Below, piece by piece: positions 62,282 through 64,000 of a stretch of DNA of 64,000 nucleotides (position 1 is its first letter; every line of letters starts with the position of its first letter). A model generated the notes under the pieces. It was given only the letters and a program-made list of their open reading frames with translations, made no database searches and had not been told where the DNA came from. The position numbers were made by a program, and so were the translations under genes. The stretch lies in IMG/VR virus record IMGVR_UViG_3300035698_029335, positions 1-64,000 of that record, one strand, 5' to 3'. The DNA is from a virus.

Positions 62282-62311
62282 TTTATATACCTCGCCCTAT
62301 AAATAGTGTCA

Positions 62312-62338
62312 CAAAAAAGAAGGAGGCATGTGCCTCCC
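62312..62338 (-). terminator. Intrinsic terminator
   Basis: On the minus strand GGAGGC-ACAT-GCCTCC followed by TTCTTTTTT, five bases after the stop of the gp51-like gene. A new late transcript probably begins just after it. Confidence 0.8.
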
Positions 62339-62342
62339 CTTA

Positions 62343-62567
62343 TTATCGTTCTGTAGCTTCTGCTTCCAACTCTTTCTGTTTTACCAGTTTAGTAAACATC
62401 CACTTTCTTAACTTCACGTGCATGTTGTATGATTCTTGAAAGCCAAAGTTTCCATGGTAATTCAAGTAAAAAAGTTGTTCATAAACCTTTTCGATGTAAT
62501 TATCGCTTAGACCAAAAGAAGTCCGTATTAAACGGCACCTCCATTTCTGTTTCGAAATCACAATCAC
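62343..62567 (-). CDS. gp51-like baseplate assembly protein
   Basis: 74 residues; the core IEKVYEQLFYLNYHGNFGFQ and VKLRKWMFTKLVKQKE has the F-x-L-x-Y-x-G...E...(L/V)R-x-W pattern of small T4-type proteins encoded next to gp26 (gp51). The ATG at 62567 lies inside the upstream gene; the true start may be a non-ATG codon closer to 62500. Function as hub assembly catalyst is inferred from position. Confidence 0.55.
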   Translation of the reverse strand: MIVISKQKWRCRLIRTSFGLSDNYIEKVYEQLFYLNYHGNFGFQESYNMHVKLRKWMFTKLVKQKELEAEATER

Positions 62568-63363
62568 TACACTTAAATGGTTGTCGCAATTCTATACTAG
62601 GCGCTAACCCAGCATATACCTTTCTAAGATGTCTGGCATCTACTGCAATCATGGATTCAATAGCATTTTCCAATTTAATACTATTCTTCTCATCGTTGAT
62701 TGAAACAATAAACAACTTCATCTGCTCTGTGACAGTGTTTTCCGGCTGTTTATTCTTCTTTCGTTTAGCTAGTGTATCAGTCAGACTTCTCTCATCTCTA
62801 CCAGAAAGAAGTCTGACTTCTACGTTCCATTTCGATCTAGGTAAAAGAATTTTCCACGTCCCATTTTCGGTAACAGTGGCTAAACTTGCATCACCCCCTT
62901 TAACGGTTTGCTGTTGTTCTAGATCAAACTTGAAATCTGTTTTTGCTTCACATGCCTGACATACAACGCTCGTCTCGTAATCTGAGCCGTAGCCTGTAAT
63001 CCTGGCAGCTATAAGTATAGCATTCTTGTCGGCTATTAGCATGTCGTCCGTTGACACTTTAGGTTCGATAAGAACACTTTCAACTAGGCGATTCAAAGCG
63101 ACACCCTTTTTAAGCAAACTTCTGTTTACAAGGATATCTTCTTCCTTCGCCGTCATATACCTGATTTCTACTGTAGATCGACCTGCAAATGGGTGACCAT
63201 CTGGATAATAGAGCCCCCGAGATGGCAAGTCGACTTGTTCTGTTGGCATCGGAAAGGATAACCCTTCTGGAGCCGATGTTGTTTCTTTTTGTGCTTCTAC
63301 AAGCAAAGAAGCACGTTCAGGCTCATCAACCCCGATACGTGCTTCATTATCTCTCTCTGTCAT
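62500..63363 (-). CDS. gp26-like baseplate hub protein (T4_baseplate family)
   Basis: The motif QVDLPSRGLYYPDGHPF and STVEIRYMTAKEEDILVNRS are hallmarks of T4 gp26-like proteins. Two CxxC pairs (CQACEAK and CSDCDFET) suggest a zinc site. At 287 residues it is longer than T4 gp26 (208). It belongs to the central hub or its assembly. Confidence 0.8.
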   Translation of the reverse strand: MTERDNEARIGVDEPERASLLVEAQKETTSAPEGLSFPMPTEQVDLPSRGLYYPDGHPFAGRSTVEIRYMTAKEEDILVNRSLLKKGVALNRLVESVLIEPKVSTDDMLIADKNAILIAARITGYGSDYETSVVCQACEAKTDFKFDLEQQQTVKGGDASLATVTENGTWKILLPRSKWNVEVRLLSGRDERSLTDTLAKRKKNKQPENTVTEQMKLFIVSINDEKNSIKLENAIESMIAVDARHLRKVYAGLAPSIELRQPFKCSDCDFETEMEVPFNTDFFWSKR

Positions 63364-63386
63364 TCTAACCTCGTGAAACTAAAGTT

Positions 63387-64000
63387 TTAGTTTAGCTTCC
63401 ATCTAGTATTTGCTTCGAGCCCAAGTGCTCCAATGATTTCATCTGCTTCGCTATGTCCAGAATTAGCTCCTGGTGCTGATTCAAGCTCTGCCCAGTCATA
63501 CGTAATTTGGATTTTAATCTCTGACAAGTCGTCTGAATCATAGTCCAAGTCGCCAAAGTCGACATCAGAAATCCAAGCATTTTTCAAACGCCATGTTTCC
63601 AACTTTCCGTCTGCTGTTTCTGGCAGACCTTCCGAACCGAAGTTAGCTGGGTGATTGTCGCCCCATTGTTCGATAGTGATTGAGCCAAGCATGGAGACCG
63701 CTGAAGCTTTCGACATTGTCGTAACATCATTAGGAGTCTTTGGGATGATATACCCTGAAGCCTCAAGAATAGATGTCAATCCTTTTGCAGCATCTGGATT
63801 GGTTGGATCAACAATAGTAATCTCTACGTCATTCCACTCTACACGACCAGGATATTTAAAAGTATGATTAACATACTTGTGTTCAGCCTTCGTAACTGAC
63901 ATTTTTGGCTTAGTGGCTTTCTTTGCGACAAACGTTAGTCCGCCATCAAAAGCACCAAAGCGCACAAGAAAGCGATACTTTCTTTTTGGTTCTAAAGTTT
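63387..64000 (-). CDS. Tail tube protein (gp19-like), partial at window edge
   Basis: The frame runs off the window: upstream of a GTG at 63965 it reads LEPKRKYRFLVRFGAFDGG without a stop, as in T4-type tail tube proteins. Then FVAKKATKPKMSVTKAEHKY, HTFKYPGRVEWNDVEITIVD and WRLKNAWISDVDFGDLDYDS follow. It forms the inner tube of the contractile tail. The true start is beyond 64000. Confidence 0.85.
   Translation of the reverse strand, partial: TLEPKRKYRFLVRFGAFDGGLTFVAKKATKPKMSVTKAEHKYVNHTFKYPGRVEWNDVEITIVDPTNPDAAKGLTSILEASGYIIPKTPNDVTTMSKASAVSMLGSITIEQWGDNHPANFGSEGLPETADGKLETWRLKNAWISDVDFGDLDYDSDDLSEIKIQITYDWAELESAPGANSGHSEADEIIGALGLEANTRWKLN

Noticed and set aside
584-63867. Many plus-strand open frames of 60-215 codons
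   Set aside because: All lie opposite well-supported minus-strand genes, have unusual composition (rich in Cys, Ser, Leu), no ribosome-binding sites and no family motifs.
1-64000. tRNA genes
   Set aside because: I saw no cloverleaf with a T-arm GTTCRA context in the few gaps large enough; a covariance-model scan would be needed to be sure.

Overview
The window is part of a large, myovirus-like bacteriophage genome. Every gene I can support reads on the minus strand. The case for a phage is a T4-type replication and recombination set (gp41-like helicase, UvsX-like recombinase, gp32-like ssDNA-binding protein, 5'-3' exonuclease) beside contractile-tail genes (tube, gp26-like baseplate, LysM/gp53-like, tape measure) and two peptidoglycan enzymes. 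The host is unknown. A secreted protein with seven MopE-type CDGxDNxCDG repeats, and a sigma-region-4-like protein of a type I associate with delta-proteobacterial lineages, hint at a Myxococcota/Bdellovibrionota-like marine host; this is inference.

Layout in transcription order (high to low coordinates). 64.0-54.3 kb: tail tube (runs off the window edge), gp26-like baseplate protein, a small gp51-like protein, tape measure, LysM-type baseplate protein and large virion proteins. 54.2-39.8 kb: family A polymerase, a possible FtsZ/tubulin-fold relative, gp32-like SSB, UvsX, exonuclease, fractured gp41-type helicase, class II ribonucleotide reductase and ThyX. 39.8-35.4 kb: a GIY-YIG endonuclease gene cut by an amber codon, the N-terminal part of a DnaE-type polymerase, and a Vsr-like endonuclease gene. 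35.4-24.1 kb: accessory region of small genes, many from one paralogous family, with a MoxR AAA+ ATPase / VWA metallopeptidase-like pair. 24.0-19.8 kb: the C-terminal part of DnaE, dUTPase, DNA adenine methyltransferase, IMPDH/GMPR, and a sigma-like regulator. 19.8-5.1 kb: acidic scaffold-like protein, a repeat endonuclease, zinc-knuckle protein, ClpP, amidase, GroEL, glutaredoxin, MopE/VWA lipoprotein and M15 peptidase. 5.1-0 kb: SprT-like protein, lipoprotein and another array of the paralogous family.

Four things stand out. (1) dnaE and the gp41-type helicase are both fractured genes. Each half ends or begins in half of a split intein, with a Vsr-like endonuclease gene at the break; the DnaE halves lie 12 kb apart. 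(2) At least 26 small proteins share an N-terminal hydrophobic-x-(V/I)-G-D-L-(V/I) motif and often end in I-x-S-K-V; several further copies are visibly decaying. (3) About twenty sigma70-like minus-strand promoters are scattered through the window. Eleven carry the same GATCTGn box joined to the -10 element, and the phage encodes a Dam-type methyltransferase. (4) In two places a promoter sits against a terminator so that the predicted start site falls in or just past the hairpin's 5' arm.

Coordinates of start codons were chosen from Shine-Dalgarno spacing and overlap with neighbours; stop positions are firm. Functions rest on motif recognition by eye, not on database searches.
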